A DNA stretch of 64,000 nucleotides from Platerodrilus igneus. Taxonomy: Eukaryota > Arthropoda > Insecta > Coleoptera > Lycidae. The position numbers and the translations under genes were made by a program. This document shows, piece after piece, positions 1-11,179 of this stretch. The notes under the pieces were generated by a model. It saw only the letters and a list, made by a program, of their open reading frames with translations. It made no database searches and was not told the origin of the DNA. The DNA is taken from positions 1,798,001 to 1,862,000 of the forward strand of contig JARFIW010000108.1 of the NCBI GenBank assembly GCA_036346225.1. The letters run 5' to 3'. Positions within the stretch are counted from its first letter, which is position 1. Each line of letters begins with the position of its first letter.

Positions 1-983
1 TAAGGAAGTTGCTTGTGAAAGACATCACACCTCAAAGATAGCACAATTGACCTCAGGAATTGATACAGAAGACAGTCAAATTTCAAAGGGGCGAATGTTA
101 AATGTATTACAAAAAGACGTATAACAAAATATTAACAAACAGTAAAATCATGACTTCACAGCCGTTTTATTGTCACATAATAAACGCAGAACAGATATTT
201 TAGAAAAAGTCAAAAAGATTCTAAATAAAAATTTATATACAAAACATTGTATTAAAGAACAAAAATAATAATAGCAAACTTAAAATAATGAATAATTTTG
301 TCTGTTACTAGGAAGGTAATTCACGCATAGTAAACGAAAATTAATATAAATTAGTTATTTTGAAAAGCGAAAATTCCAATGACCGGTTTCGCTGTGATTG
401 CAGCTCGTCAGATTGAACCATTTCTCCTTGCAAAACAACCAACAAAAATCATTGTATATTAATATGAACAAAATGTTGTAACAATTTTAATTTCGATAAT
501 AAATCCCTCCATATAATTGTAAGAATAATATAACAATTCTATTAACAACAATAATAATTTGCATTCAACTTCAAAAGTAATACGTCAAGCCCGCATCGTC
601 CTTTAATAATCTACTTATAGTTAAATATCTGTGTCATATGCAGCTATTTACAAGCACATCTCTGTTTGATTACTCCCCTCTGGACGGCTCGGCCGCCCGA
701 GCTAGTTTGTAGATAGTCGGCCATACGTAGTAGACGCATCAACATGTACCCTAGATTGCAGGCCGGCAATTTGCGAATCCACTTCAATGAGTGAACACAT
801 TTTCGAATAACGCGCGACACGTAGAGGACGACACTTAGTATGCAAACTTTTAAGACACACAAGGACAAGTAGGATGCAACTTTTAAGATACACAAGGACA
901 CAGTAAAGATGCTACCTGGGGAAGGCGGCGTAATTCAACTTCGAGATTACAACTGCTGCAGAATGTATTGCAACAGGATTTGA
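1..983. other. AT-rich stretch, no gene seen
   Basis: The sequence is AT-rich with no open frame that resembles a protein family. It includes one partial dispersed-repeat copy, listed separately. Short frames at 640-900 are repetitive in composition and show no domain. Confidence 0.6.
284..480 (+). repeat. Partial copy of the 4.5-5.5 kb repeat family
   Basis: The segment matches the family at 4,790-5,000 and 5,225-5,390. Shared blocks include AATAATTTTGTCTG, ACGAAAATTAATATAAAT, ACCGGTTTCGCTGT, GCAGCTCGTCAGATT and AACAACCAACAA. Only the right half of the family unit is present. No coding capacity is seen. Confidence 0.75.
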
Positions 984-1110
984 TTCGACACGTGGGACGA
1001 AGTCATAGTAGAAGTTGTTTTGGATGAATTTGTTTCAAATTACAAACGCTGTTATCATTGCTTGAAATAACGAGGATCCCTTCTTTCTTTGCTACAATGC
1101 GACAAATGCA
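984..1110 (+). pseudogene. Possible decayed MYND/SMYD-like fragment
   Basis: The frame reads as a beta-strand-like segment ending in an acidic VVLDEF stretch, then CYHCLK, then after a stop codon QCDKCSFG. SMYD-family proteins have an 'evi.EkPf' segment shortly before the first MYND zinc pairs (CxxC, then a second CxxC), so spacing and residues are suggestive. The second half of the MYND zinc cluster is not visible, the frame carries a stop, and no splice site could be assigned. It may be an eroded exon, a processed pseudogene scrap or chance. Confidence 0.25.
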
Positions 1111-1840
1111 GTTTTGGTTCGTAGATAGCTATAAGTTCTTTTTATGTGTTTCAAAACTAGGAACACGTTAACTTGCTTTGATGCGTAATACAAGTACGTA
1201 ATAAAAGTTTCAACTAATTGCTAAGCTGGATTTACCAGTAGTAAACTTAAAGTTCACCGATTTGATGTTTAAAAAAAACAATTAAGACACAATTAATTAT
1301 GACAGTAACCTTAAATATATTAAAAACGCCATTTTAATGTTCTGCATGTTTGATTTTAGAGGTTGTGTAAGATTCTTTTAGTTTTAAAGTTAATTTCGTG
1401 ATTTGTTTTGTGAAATGTGCAAAAAAATGCTGGTGTTACATTAATGTAAATAATGGCATTAAATCCACAAATGTTTTGATTCTATATAAACACTTAACCT
1501 CACAAAATTTCCATGTGCTATCTACAATTTTCTTTCTGAAATTTGCTTTATAATAAAAATTATTTTGTCCCTTTTCAAACTTTAATTTAAACCCTCTAAA
1601 AGCTTATAATTACGATTTAAAAAAATTTTGTGTTTTTCGTTTAAGGTGAAATTTCATAACCCTTGTTTTCACTAATCTTAATTTTCGTTATATTTTTAAG
1701 TCATTAAAGAGCTGTTTGTTGTAGTTATTTAACGAAAGACTTCATTTCCATGAGCTTTCTTGTATAAATATCGAATTATCTATTTATTTAACTAAGAAAC
1801 TAATCAAATTTGACTGCAAGTACCGTTTGAAGTATTAATA
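1111..1840. other. AT-rich stretch, nothing recognised
   Basis: The DNA is strongly AT-rich with poly-A and poly-T runs. No domain, repeat pair or RNA gene was recognised. Confidence 0.6.
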
Positions 1841-1844
1841 ACTA

Positions 1845-3000
1845 TGAATTACGTTCATTTAAAAGCTAAGGAACTGAGTTGGGAACTCTAGCTCGTAATA
1901 TAAATTCCGCTTCCATACAGTTCGAAAAGCGCTTGCAATTTTGTGCCGCTATTTCACATAATCTAAACATCGTGTGCAGTTCTAATGCGTACCCTATGGA
2001 TTCCGATAAAGACTTGACTGAAATATAAGACACTATTGAAGACATAAGAACGATCATTTATTCAAGCGATTCCCTTCCCACCAAAATAAAATTAGTTCAT
2101 GTCCAATCGCAGATAATGTATGTAAAACAACGTTTGAACCTATTTGAAAATTTTGACCATGATAAATTTGATAAAATTCGAAATAAACGTATGTCTGATC
2201 TATTTCTTATCGAAGGTTTCGTTGTGGAAAGATTAGATGTTATTTCAGAACCTCCCGTCACGAGCTCCAACTTAAATAACCTATCGTTACCTGAAGGAAA
2301 CGTAAACTTTTTCATATCTGTACCGATCTACAAGTGGAATCTTACTTTTTCAGGATATAAACTTCCTTTCTCGAACGCATGGATGATGTAAAATCTCTCG
2401 AAACTGTCTTAGTGCTGTGGAGCTTTTTTCTGGCAGTGCTTTAGATTGGTTTCGAAACATTAAACACCAAGTTCACTCGGACTGAATTAGTTAATTTTTT
2501 GAAACAGGATTTTTCTACCTTTGACAATGATTACAAAATTCTATCTCAATTCGTGCTCGTTTCCAATCTACTGATGAAAATGTTTTGTTATATATCATCG
2601 ATATGCAAACTTTATTTAATAGATTAGATAAAAAATGTGACGAGCCGGAAATCTTAAATCGGCTTATTCGAAATTTAAACGCTTATTATTTGGAACACCT
2701 TGTTTACAAAAATTGAATTAATTACTCAAGTTAAAGACATTTGCCGATTCTTACAAGAGGTGAAATTCTGTTTAGAAAAATATCGTTCCTCGACAAAACC
2801 CTTTCAGAACCTTTGTCACCAAATGTATCTTACCGTAATGAGTCTTCCCGTAATGTTCTTTTTTTCCCTCAAAATCTAATGCTGCAGAAACCAGCTGCTT
2901 TTCTTGCTGGAACTGTCGAAAAGGTAACCATAATTACACTAACTGTACAGAGCATGAGATCGATGCCAGTATATATCGGGGTAAGTGTTTAAAACTTTAT
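1845..3000 (+). pseudogene. LTR-retrotransposon Gag remnant
   Basis: Reading across several frame breaks, the plus strand resembles the capsid-type Gag common in arthropod LTR elements. An N-terminal helical region (about 1,890-2,220) is followed by a core with PIYKWNLTFSG near 2,325, LFSGSALDWF near 2,425, and a segment ending FLKQDFSTFDNDYK near 2,500. After a helical stretch comes a canonical CX2CX4HX4C zinc knuckle (CWNCRKGNHNYTNC) at 2,905-2,946, which in this family binds genomic RNA. Stops and at least three frameshifts interrupt it, so it cannot make protein. No protease, RT or flanking LTR pair was found nearby. Gag assignment is firm because core and knuckle occur in order; the exact clade is not. 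Confidence 0.7.
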
Positions 3001-4360
3001 GTCATTTGCCCGGGGGTTTACTTGGAGGGTTGAGCGTGATAACTTAAATAACACAAAGTATTATTTCCGTTTAGTACCAACTAATCAACCATACGCTACA
3101 ACGTGACCAGAGCGGCATGCATCCCTATCTGTAATTTCGTAAACTAACAGTTTCCTATTTGAGACGATGAAAACTGTAAATTGCTAGAATTTTTTTTCGT
3201 AGACTCGCACGATGATATCTTTGATATCTAAAATAAAAATACACTAATCGTATCTGCTATGCATGGATTTAATGCGGACAAATTGATGTCTTTTTCTGAA
3301 TATTTACGTGACTTACTGTTGGGAATTGTGTGGTTGACTGTTAACTGTAGCCGGATGAGCGTTGGCTAATGAAAATTGGCTATTTAGCGCAAGTGGGTAT
3401 GCAATACCGTTTTTGGGAAGTTCACGGAATGTAGAGGACATTTTGTTGCATGCCAAAATTGGCAATGTACATTTTTGGAGTTAGCTTTAATTTGTAAATA
3501 AATTCCCGCGGATATATATTCCCGCAATCGTCGGTAACGTCAACAGGTGTTACTGACGTCATATATTTTTCTGCTTTGTACTGCTGACAGATGTTATTTT
3601 TAAAAGCAAATGCTTCGAACAGCTTGAGTACAAGATATGTAAACATGTCTATTTTTGTGATCAGCTTTATATTAATTAAAACTTGCATATGTTATTTAGA
3701 AAACTCAAATGCTAACATTTTTAGAACTTGTTAATTTGTCATCTGCCTGAACAGATCTGCACAGGTCGGAACCTTATTTGTACAACAAGTTCATGTCATA
3801 CTGTAGAGTATTTGATTAAAAATAATTAAGACGAACATGAAGTTGAAAGTTATAGATTGATACAGTTAATGATTAAATTTTTGTTACAAGTCACTTTATT
3901 TTAAAAGAGATTTTTCTTAGTAAACAATTAGTTCCAGATTAAAGTTTTTTATTTTGATCAAGTATGATCAAATCTAATAACATAAAGCTAACATCCTTAT
4001 GAGTAGGAATTTGATGCCAATTTTATAATGGAAATACCTTTTTAACTACTTCTTTATGTATTTTTGCTGGACACAAATAGTGTTCAATTTTTTTATTTAT
4101 TTAACTAATACAATTTCTTACAGGAGCTGCGTCTTATTTTATTAAAACAGGTTTTTGTCAGCGAAGGCGATCTTTTTTTTTTGGGTCTCCACGTCCGCCC
4201 TTAGAAATATGCCATGCAATTATCATACTTACGTCAGGACTTGGTGGCGCCTATTTGGTTTAGATTAAGTTTGATCTACAAACAGATTTCGACTTACCCC
4301 CCCATTTCTCATTGCTCTGCCCAAGGAATAGACCCCTAGTTGTGTCGGAAGATTTTTGGA
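3001..4360. other. No gene recognised downstream of the Gag remnant
   Basis: This stretch would hold protease and RT if the LTR element were complete, but no catalytic motif was found on either strand. The minus-strand frame at 3,422-3,688 shows no domain. Confidence 0.5.
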
Positions 4361-4515
4361 ACAATAAGTTTCACTGGCTCACACCGTGAGGCCAGCCTTA
4401 TAAACAAGTTGTTTCACTGTATAAGAAAAAAACTCGCTACACTGGCGCACAATTTAGAAGAAGAAAAATTAGAACGTTTCACTGGCGCCCATGCGTGAGG
4501 CAAGCCAGCAATAAA
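4361..4515 (+). repeat. Short imperfect direct repeat
   Basis: The phrase GTTTCACTGGCTCACACCG with a following GAGGCCAGCC (about 4,368-4,397) recurs as GTTTCACTGGCGCCCATGCG with GAGGCAAGCCAGC (about 4,476-4,508). Shorter echoes lie at 4,409 and 4,437. The TGGCGCCCA block resembles a retroelement primer-binding site, but no LTR is visible next to it. Confidence 0.4.
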
Positions 4516-4547
4516 GAAGAGATAATAAAAAAAATTCGTTTCAATGT

Positions 4548-5008
4548 AACCCCCTATACTCGAATATAAGCAACCAACTATCAGTAACTATTACAAGTCC
4601 CCGACATGATAGCATAGATGACATTGCCAGACAAAATTTTAAAAACTACTCGAAAGACAAGATGAAAAATAAATAAACAAATGACCGATTACCTACTAAA
4701 CATTAGCGAACCTTCTAAGAAAGTACTACACCCAATCCTAATTGAGGTTGTTGACCAATCAAAACTATTTCGTTTCCAGCTACATGATAATAAATAATTT
4801 TGTCTGGCACTAAGAAAATAATTCCAGCATAGTAGACGAAAATTAATATAAATTGTTGGTTATTTTGAAAAAAGAAAATTCGGATAATCGGTTTCGCCGT
4901 TCTTGCAGCTCGTCAGATTAAACCATTTCTCTCTGCAAAACAACCAACAAAAATCTTGAAATTATACACAAATCATTGTATATTAATACGAACAAAATGT
5001 AACTCATG
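4548..5008 (+). repeat. Tandem repeat unit 1 (about 460 bp)
   Basis: The unit begins at CCCCCTATACTCGAAT and contains AGTCCCCGACATGATAGCAT, GACCGATTACCTACT, TTGTTGACCAATC and the AATTTTGTCTGGC to AACAACCAACAA half. It is followed head-to-tail by a second unit. No coding frame is present. It looks like a non-autonomous repeat, but terminal structure and target duplications could not be defined. Confidence 0.75.
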
Positions 5009-5392
5009 CACCCCCTATACTCGAATGTAAGCATGTAAGCATCGGTAACTATTACAAGTCCCCGACATGATAGCATACGTGGCATTGCCTGAAAAAACTA
5101 GTTAAAAACAAGATAGAAAATAAAAAAACAAACGGCCGATTACCTACTTAACATTGGCGGACTTTCTAAGATAGTTCTACACTTAATCCTAATTCAGATT
5201 GTTGACCAATCGAAACTACTACATTTCCAGCTACGTGATAATAAATAATTTTGTCTGGCTTTGGGATAGTATTTCGAGTATAATGGACGAAAATTCACAT
5301 AAATAGTTGGTTATTTAGAAAAGAGAAAATTCCAATAACCGGTTTCGCTGTTGCTGCAGCTCGTCAGACTGGTCCATTTCTCTTTGCATTTT
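5009..5392 (+). repeat. Tandem repeat unit 2
   Basis: This unit repeats unit 1 in the same order from CCCCCTATACTCGAAT through CCGGTTTCGCTGTTGC and GCAGCTCGTCAGACT. It is cut short near 5,392 where an inverted copy begins. Confidence 0.75.
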
Positions 5393-5552
5393 CTCTTTAC
5401 AAAATAACCAACAATTTATATTAATTTTCGTCTACTATGTACGAATTATTTTCTTAATCCCAGACAAAATTGTTCATGTAGTACTTTCTTAGAGGGTTCG
5501 TCAATGGTAAGTAGGTAATCGGCCATTTGCTTATTTATTTTTATACTTAAAA
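5393..5552 (-). repeat. Inverted partial copy forming a foldback with unit 2
   Basis: The reverse complement matches the family: it reads AATGGCCGATTACCTACTTA, then AATTTTGTCTGGGATTAAG, then AATATAAATTGTTGGTT. An internal block present in units 1 and 2 (including TTGTTGACCAATC) is missing. With 5,303-5,325 it forms a hairpin. Confidence 0.7.
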
Positions 5553-6369
5553 TAAGAATATGACACTCAAAAAATTGAAGTGATTTATTCATGTCGCTCA
5601 CAAATTCAATAATTAAACAAAAGCATTCTTCCTTTGGTTACAACTACCAAAAGTTAAAAACGAACTCATTTCAAACAGAAATTAATTGATTGGACTGTGT
5701 TGAGGTATGTGTAGAAAACAGTATAGAAAATACAGGCAATGTAGATCCACCCATTCACCGTGCAGCAGCCACTACTATTCCGAGACGCTACGTTACACGC
5801 ACGACACCTTGGTCGAGTCCCACACTTCAAGAAACCAGAAAAAGACTCAACACCTGATATAATTACGCGCGGCATAATTACGAGGCATATTTACCCGCCA
5901 TTGTTATATTTCTACAGATCACGTATTTGATGTAATCGCAATCTAAGTCAAATTTGTATGCACAAATTAAGTAAAATCTAATTACTCACGTGAGAATGTA
6001 TCTCGGAACTTAATCTCAGGATCCAGCGGTGATTTGTGGGTTACGCCATGTTGACCATCAAATTGCCATCCGTCCTTCACGTAACTTTTATTACTCTCGT
6101 AGGGGGTTGGAAGGAATAAGTACCAGGTACAATAGAGATAAGATACAAGGAACCTACATACCTATTTCTAAAGAAAAGCACACCCCACTCAGACAGTTGT
6201 TGTTTTCTTCAGGTCTCGGGGCTTAGTGCCCGCTATCGACACTCGCGCATCTCCGCATTTCCTCTGCGCAGACGCGACTGTTAGCGCCGACGGAACTTGG
6301 CGTTATTAATTTAAAAATACGCGACAATTAACTTATAAATTATATGTAAATCTAAAACATGATACATTG
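5553..6369. other. No gene recognised
   Basis: The stretch includes a short GC-richer block around 6,200-6,300. Open frames at 5,666-5,875 (minus) and 6,029-6,226 (plus) resemble no family known to me. Confidence 0.5.
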
Positions 6370-8640
6370 CCATTTTGGCATGTAACACACCCTACGCCAC
6401 AAAATTCAACGTTTACGAAGACTCGCAGTCCACAACGACCATCTAATATTACTAGGCACAGAATTTTATCAACTACGTTTATCTTTCAAAAGAAGCATCT
6501 ATAAAGCCAAGAAGGATTATCTAAAGAACATCGTTGACCATCCAAGTGCCGGTCCCTGAAAAACCTATCGCAGGTTAGTTAAACCCCGTCCAATTCAAAT
6601 CCTAGCAACACCTACATCATTTTCACACCCCCACCATCTAAAAAACTTCTTCCCTCCTTCTAAACACCGTTATTTCTCCCAAATCTATGGACGTTCCCTT
6701 CTTCCTACAATACCAAATCATCAACAATTGTGCATTCTCTCCAAACCCCCCCCTGATGATACTCTCGACATTGACCTAAACTCTATCATCTCCAAATTAA
6801 ATCCTTATAAATCACCAGGTCTTAATAATATCCCCAACATAATTATCCAAAGATCATGACCAGTCATCCGTCAACCCATCTACAAGCTATTCCACCGATA
6901 CCTTTCCTGACACTTTCAAACATGCAAAAATTATCTTTCTTCTAAAACCAGCAAAACCTCCGGAAGATCCACGTTTCTACCGACCAATAGCCCTCCTTTC
7001 AACCATCGGTAAACTTCTAAAAAAACTAACCCTACACAAACTCCAGTTCCACATTGATAACAATTCCTTAATTTCCAACAACTGACACGTTTTCCGACAA
7101 GGTTACAGCGCTGAACAAACTATCCATTCCCTAATTTCCAAAGTCCAATCATCACAATCTAAATATGTTCTAGAAATTTTCCTCGATTTTCACTCTGCTT
7201 TTGATTTCCCCTGGTGGCCCAATATCCTTAACCAACTATAGATACTAAATTTTCCCTCCAATATTTTCAAAATCATCTAATTATACATAACTTCCTGTAC
7301 AGCAAGCTTCCAAACAAACTATTTCTTCTCCACCACGAACCTTTCACAAGGCTGTCCCCAAGGATCTATTCTTTCTTTCACCCTTTGGAGCCTAGCCATC
7401 AACCCCCTCCTTGACCTCAACATGCCTAATACAAACACCTTTGCTTACGCAGACGACCTCACATTCCTTATTCACGGCATCTCCAGTTTTGAACTGCAAT
7501 CCACTGCAAAAATCTTAATCCAGCACATCGAACAATGGCCAATCCTTAACAAACAACCCATCTCCCCTAACAAATCTGAAATGCTGCTCCTAAAAGGATT
7601 CCTCAACCTTCGCTGAAGCCCTATTATTCAGATTTTGGTAACCCCCTTAATCTTTTCCGAATCTGTTCCATTCCTTGGAATTCACGTAGAAACCCGACTG
7701 AACATGCACACCCACCTCCAAAAAATCCTATCCATAACCAAGATGCTCCTGTATAACATCCAACAATGCCTACCGAAATCAATCCAACTAACTCTACCTA
7801 CAAGAAGAGTAATCCTAATAATACGCCCTTACCTTATATACGTCCCCCGAAAATTTCGCATTACTTCTACTGCAACCTAACCCCTCCTAAACATCCAGCT
7901 ACACCACTTCCTTCAAATTCGCAACCTAAAACTCTTTTGTTCAATCCATCTACACAATGAAACATTATCCCCAGACACATACCGTGTAATCTTTACTTCT
8001 GATATCAATTCCCTCCATTCCTAGCAAGAATCATAGTTCCACTTCAAAATCGGTAGAAACACCCACCTAATATTTCCCACTATTACCAACATCCCCAACC
8101 ACATACAAAATTCCAGCCGCACAACTATCCAATTGCTGACTGGTCATGGCAAATTCCGCTCCAAATTATATTTCCTCCACTTAATTCTCTCTCCATTATG
8201 TCCATGTAACCATCTTGATTCTCTAGAAATTCCTGAACATTTCATACACCATAGCCCCACCCGCACTCCCATTCGAAACAAATTCAAACACACCCTCCAA
8301 CTAGACCTATACTCCCTACTACCTAATATAAAATCTCTAGTCACACATTTTCCCCTTCCTACAAGAAATCCTAAAAACAAACCACCTATACCTCCACCCT
8401 AACCCCGAACCTGCGATTTAAACTCTTAATACCAAGAAAAACTACATCTGGACCTAACACCTCCATCCACCCTGCCCTGGATCAACTTCAAGACGTCAGC
8501 AGAAGGTAATAAGCGAGTCACACAGAAGCCCACCAGAATTTAATTTCATTTGTTTTGCTTTATTTTTATTACTATTAGAATGTACAAGCTAGAATGGGCA
8601 AATGGCCTGAGTATGGCTTAAAATAACTAAAATTTTCACT
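6370..8640 (+). pseudogene. R1-like non-LTR retrotransposon RT, 5'-truncated (copy 1)
   Basis: This fragment starts in the arginine-rich linker between endonuclease and RT (about 6,385-6,500) and runs through the RT to the C-terminus. Visible motifs are a TLH-to-SNN thumb-side block, FLDFHSAFD carrying the first catalytic aspartate at about 7,179, a CPQGS block near 7,345 followed by LW.LAINPLLDLN, and FAYADD with the catalytic aspartate pair at 7,440. A C-terminal CPC...HFIHH zinc-like motif lies near 8,200-8,260. Stops and frameshifts occur throughout. The LW after the PQGS motif is typical of the R1 group. ORF1 and EN are absent. Intact R1-type RTs copy RNA onto nicked chromosomal DNA; this one cannot. 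The 3' end near 8,640 is inferred from similarity to 38,740-38,790. Confidence 0.8.
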
Positions 8641-9039
8641 CATTCATCCACTCCTACCCTACCTCTGCATCCCACCACTTTCCTTGACGTCACACAACTA
8701 CGCACCCCCTCCCACTGATGACACATGGTCACACCCACCGCCACCACTGGCGTCACAGCTGTAACTTTGACATTTGTTACGGCTTTTTGTGCAAACAAGA
8801 AAGAAACTAGTAAAGGAAGTAAGAAAATAAATAAACTAAAAATAAAAACCCTAAGAAAGCAGCACTAAAACTGAAAAATGGAGACAAAACTTAAAAGAAG
8901 AAAGAACAAAAAATGTGTGTGTGCCTATGTTGGACGGTTTTGGTCGCCTCATACGACAGGTAGGTTGTACCGTGGGACTATTTCAATCCGGACCCATACG
9001 AGGTGGTGTACAAGGAGAGAAATGAAAAAAAAAGAAACA
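8641..9039. other. Pyrimidine-rich spacer with a conserved repeat-end motif
   Basis: No gene is seen. At about 8,943-9,015 the words TCGCCTCATACGACAGG and ACCGTGGGACTATTT resemble tail sequences I associate with many invertebrate retroelements, which may mark a 3' end. That memory is not specific enough to name the element. Confidence 0.35.
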
Positions 9040-9209
9040 AACTTCTTGACCCGATCCGGTATGTTGGGTCTTCGAGCCTTTTTTAAAGTGTTTGTTTCTT
9101 TATCTTTTTTGTTTTCAAACAAATTTTTTTTGGTTCGTGTTGTTAGTGCATTGCTTAGTCTGGAAAATTGGTTCTTCTAGCCGAATAAATTTTTTTGGTT
9201 TTTCAATTT

Positions 9210-10540
9210 TATTTGAGTTTTCTGAAACTGTTTGTTGATGGGACAATTGAGACTAGTACCTAGGTGATTGTAAGGGTGGCCGATTCAAAGACAATTGTAA
9301 CATATGGGCGGCTTGGATTGAAAACTGGGACACGATTTTATTAAATGCCTTTGGCTACAGTGGCCGGAGGTAAAGGTGGAGGGGCAGATCTTTACAGAAT
9401 GACCGTATTGCTGGCAACTGTAACATCCTGTGACAGATACTAGTTCTTTCATTCGGCATGACTTATATCCAACGTATATATGAGGTCTTACTGTTAAAAT
9501 CGTGCAGAGGCGGGAGAAAGACATTTACGATGAAGTTATTGGTATTCGGTTTTGGGGTGGCGTATTTCAGTAGGATTCTTTAAGAATGAGATGTAAAAGT
9601 GAATTTTGTCGGTAGAAGTAGAAGAGGGTGTCCGGAGTTGGAATGTCTTTATCTATGTCAGAAATGATTATCTGGGGAGGTCGAGGGTTCTGTTTCACAA
9701 TGTTGAGTAATTGAGACGGGGAAGTTTCAGGGGATGTGGGTCTTAAAGTGAATGTTCTTGGTCGAGATTTTGTAGGTGGAGCATATTATGAAAGAGTGGT
9801 TATAGTTGAGACGTTAGCGTAAGCAGGTTGTTGTAATGGTTGGGGTGGTGTTGCTGTGTGAGTCTGAAAGTTCTTTTCGGTTTGGTGTAGAAATACTCTC
9901 GATTCTTTGTAATATATTGCGTATATTTCGATTAATCTTGTGTGAGGTCTTTCTTAATTGCTGAAATATTTTTTAGATTGATTGTCGAAATTATGTTTTC
10001 GTCATTCCTAGCTCTCTTGGAATTTTGGAAGCTTAATAACACGGAGCTAACTGATGAAGTCCTTGATCTGAGGCGGTGGTCGTAAATGTGACAACCGCGT
10101 TGATTTTTGAAACGGCATAAGTGAATCAGCTGATGCTGGTAGGGGCGGACTGTTGGTGGTCGGATACATCAGGTTTTGTTGTTCTCAACGATCTAGAATG
10201 TTCCGGCTTGCTTTTATCTGCCATTTGTTGATATCATAGGAATTTTGTATCTTATCGCACACTTGTCAATGATAAAGTGATTGTTTATTGTAAAGCTGGT
10301 GTGTACTTGTAATTTATGTAGCACTATTTTGATTTTACCTTTGCAATATATAACACGTATAGAATTTAGACTTGTTTTTCGTCTATTCCTTCACAGGGGT
10401 GATTGGATATCACTGACCGTAATTTACTATTAATTTCTGGCACTTGATTTTAGCCTATGTAACCGCCTGTTGCACAGGAGTACAGTTTCTGATTACTATC
10501 TCTTATTTCAGGGGGTTGTTTTATTTATTCAAGCACTTGT
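9210..10540 (-). pseudogene. R1-like ORF1 (Gag-like, zinc knuckles), copy A
   Basis: On the minus strand an open piece at 9,524-9,285 holds a conserved IYVGYKSCRM segment followed by a CX2CX3GHX4C knuckle (CYSCQQYGHSVKIC) and a second Cys/His cluster (HCSQRHLIKSCPSF) ending in a third CYNC. This arrangement is the C-terminal nucleic-acid-binding region of ORF1 in R1/Jockey-type non-LTR elements. Further upstream on the minus strand (9,550-10,200) the sequence is homologous to copy B, including a helical N-terminal region, but is broken by many stops. ORF1 normally coats element RNA; this copy is inactive. It is the counterpart of 16,150-17,300. Confidence 0.7.
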
Positions 10541-10727
10541 AATAATAATAATACTTCGTGGTTAATTATAATGAGTTTAAAACTAATATTATTAACGATA
10601 TTCAAGTAAATAAAATATTTTGCAGAGCAACAAAAACATGTCTTGCTCGTCCGAATGTCGAAGAAAGGCTAGTTTGTCTTGGTAGCTGTGTGGTAGCTAG
10701 CATGTGGGGGTTGGTGTCTAAGTATGC

Positions 10728-10743
10728 GGTAGAGGTGGAAAGG
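10728..10743 (+). repeat. Left target-site duplication of SINE
   Basis: The 16 bases GGTAGAGGTGGAAAGG occur here and again at 11,038-11,053, exactly bracketing the tRNA-derived SINE. Copy B of the duplication lacks the SINE between the corresponding flanks. Confidence 0.85.
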
Positions 10744-11037
10744 GCGGCTTCGTGGCGTAGTTGGTATGTGTGTGACTACTACGCCCAAGGTCCCAGGTTC
10801 GAATCTCGACACGGTCCGCTTGAAAAATGTTAGGCGAGCATTTTTCACAAAAATACGCCCTCGTTCGGATGAGAGGTAAAATGGAGGTCCCGTGTGCGTG
10901 TTGAAACGCACGTTAAAGATCTCTACCTTGCTTGCAACAGCAAGGGTTCGGCAAAATTCCAAATTTTTCAGATAAAAAAAAATCGCTTCCTGGCCAATGT
11001 AATACCTTCGGGTGGAGCATTGGAAAATCACATGTAG
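10744..11037 (+). mobile_element. tRNA-derived SINE, copy 1
   Basis: The 294-bp body starts with a tRNA-like head. An RNA polymerase III A box TGGCGTAGTTGG is at 10,753-10,764 and a B box GGTTCGAATCT at 10,796-10,806, about 32 bases apart as expected. The body continues with CCTCGTTCGGATGAGAGGTA, CACGTTAAAGAT, CAGCAAGGGTTCGGCAAAAT and a 3' end GGGTGGAGCATTGGAAAATC with no poly-A. Three more copies lie at 62.4-63.4 kb. Perfect 16-bp target-site duplications flank it, so it inserted by target-primed retrotransposition. Which tRNA it descends from was not resolved. Confidence 0.9.
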
Positions 11038-11053
11038 GGTAGAGGTGGAAAGG
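11038..11053 (+). repeat. Right target-site duplication of SINE
   Basis: Identical to 10,728-10,743 (GGTAGAGGTGGAAAGG), on the downstream side of the SINE. Confidence 0.85.
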
Positions 11054-11094
11054 AAAGTAAAGCTTTGCAGCAACTCGAGAAGGCTGTAAGGGGG

Positions 11095-11179
11095 CGGTTG
11101 TAGAAGATTTTAAATAAGATCGATTTGTGATCAGGACCTTGTAGGATATAGGGAGGCTGATGGTGTAGCTAATATAAGG
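11095..11179 (-). pseudogene. EN-domain scrap upstream of R2-like copy A
   Basis: The plus-strand words TGTAGGATATAGGGAGGCTG and AGCTAATATAAGG match the monomers of the downstream array. On the minus strand they encode the end of the endonuclease domain (the ITL.AT to DHNPI region). The R2-like element interrupts the monomer here and it resumes at 13,080. Confidence 0.65.

Noticed and set aside
10744..10815. Intact tRNA gene
   Set aside because: A and B boxes are present, but the stems do not form a full cloverleaf and the unit continues into a repeated SINE body.
10669..11073. 134-residue minus-strand frame
   Set aside because: It is antisense to the SINE; similar shadows occur over the SINEs at 62.4-63.3 kb.
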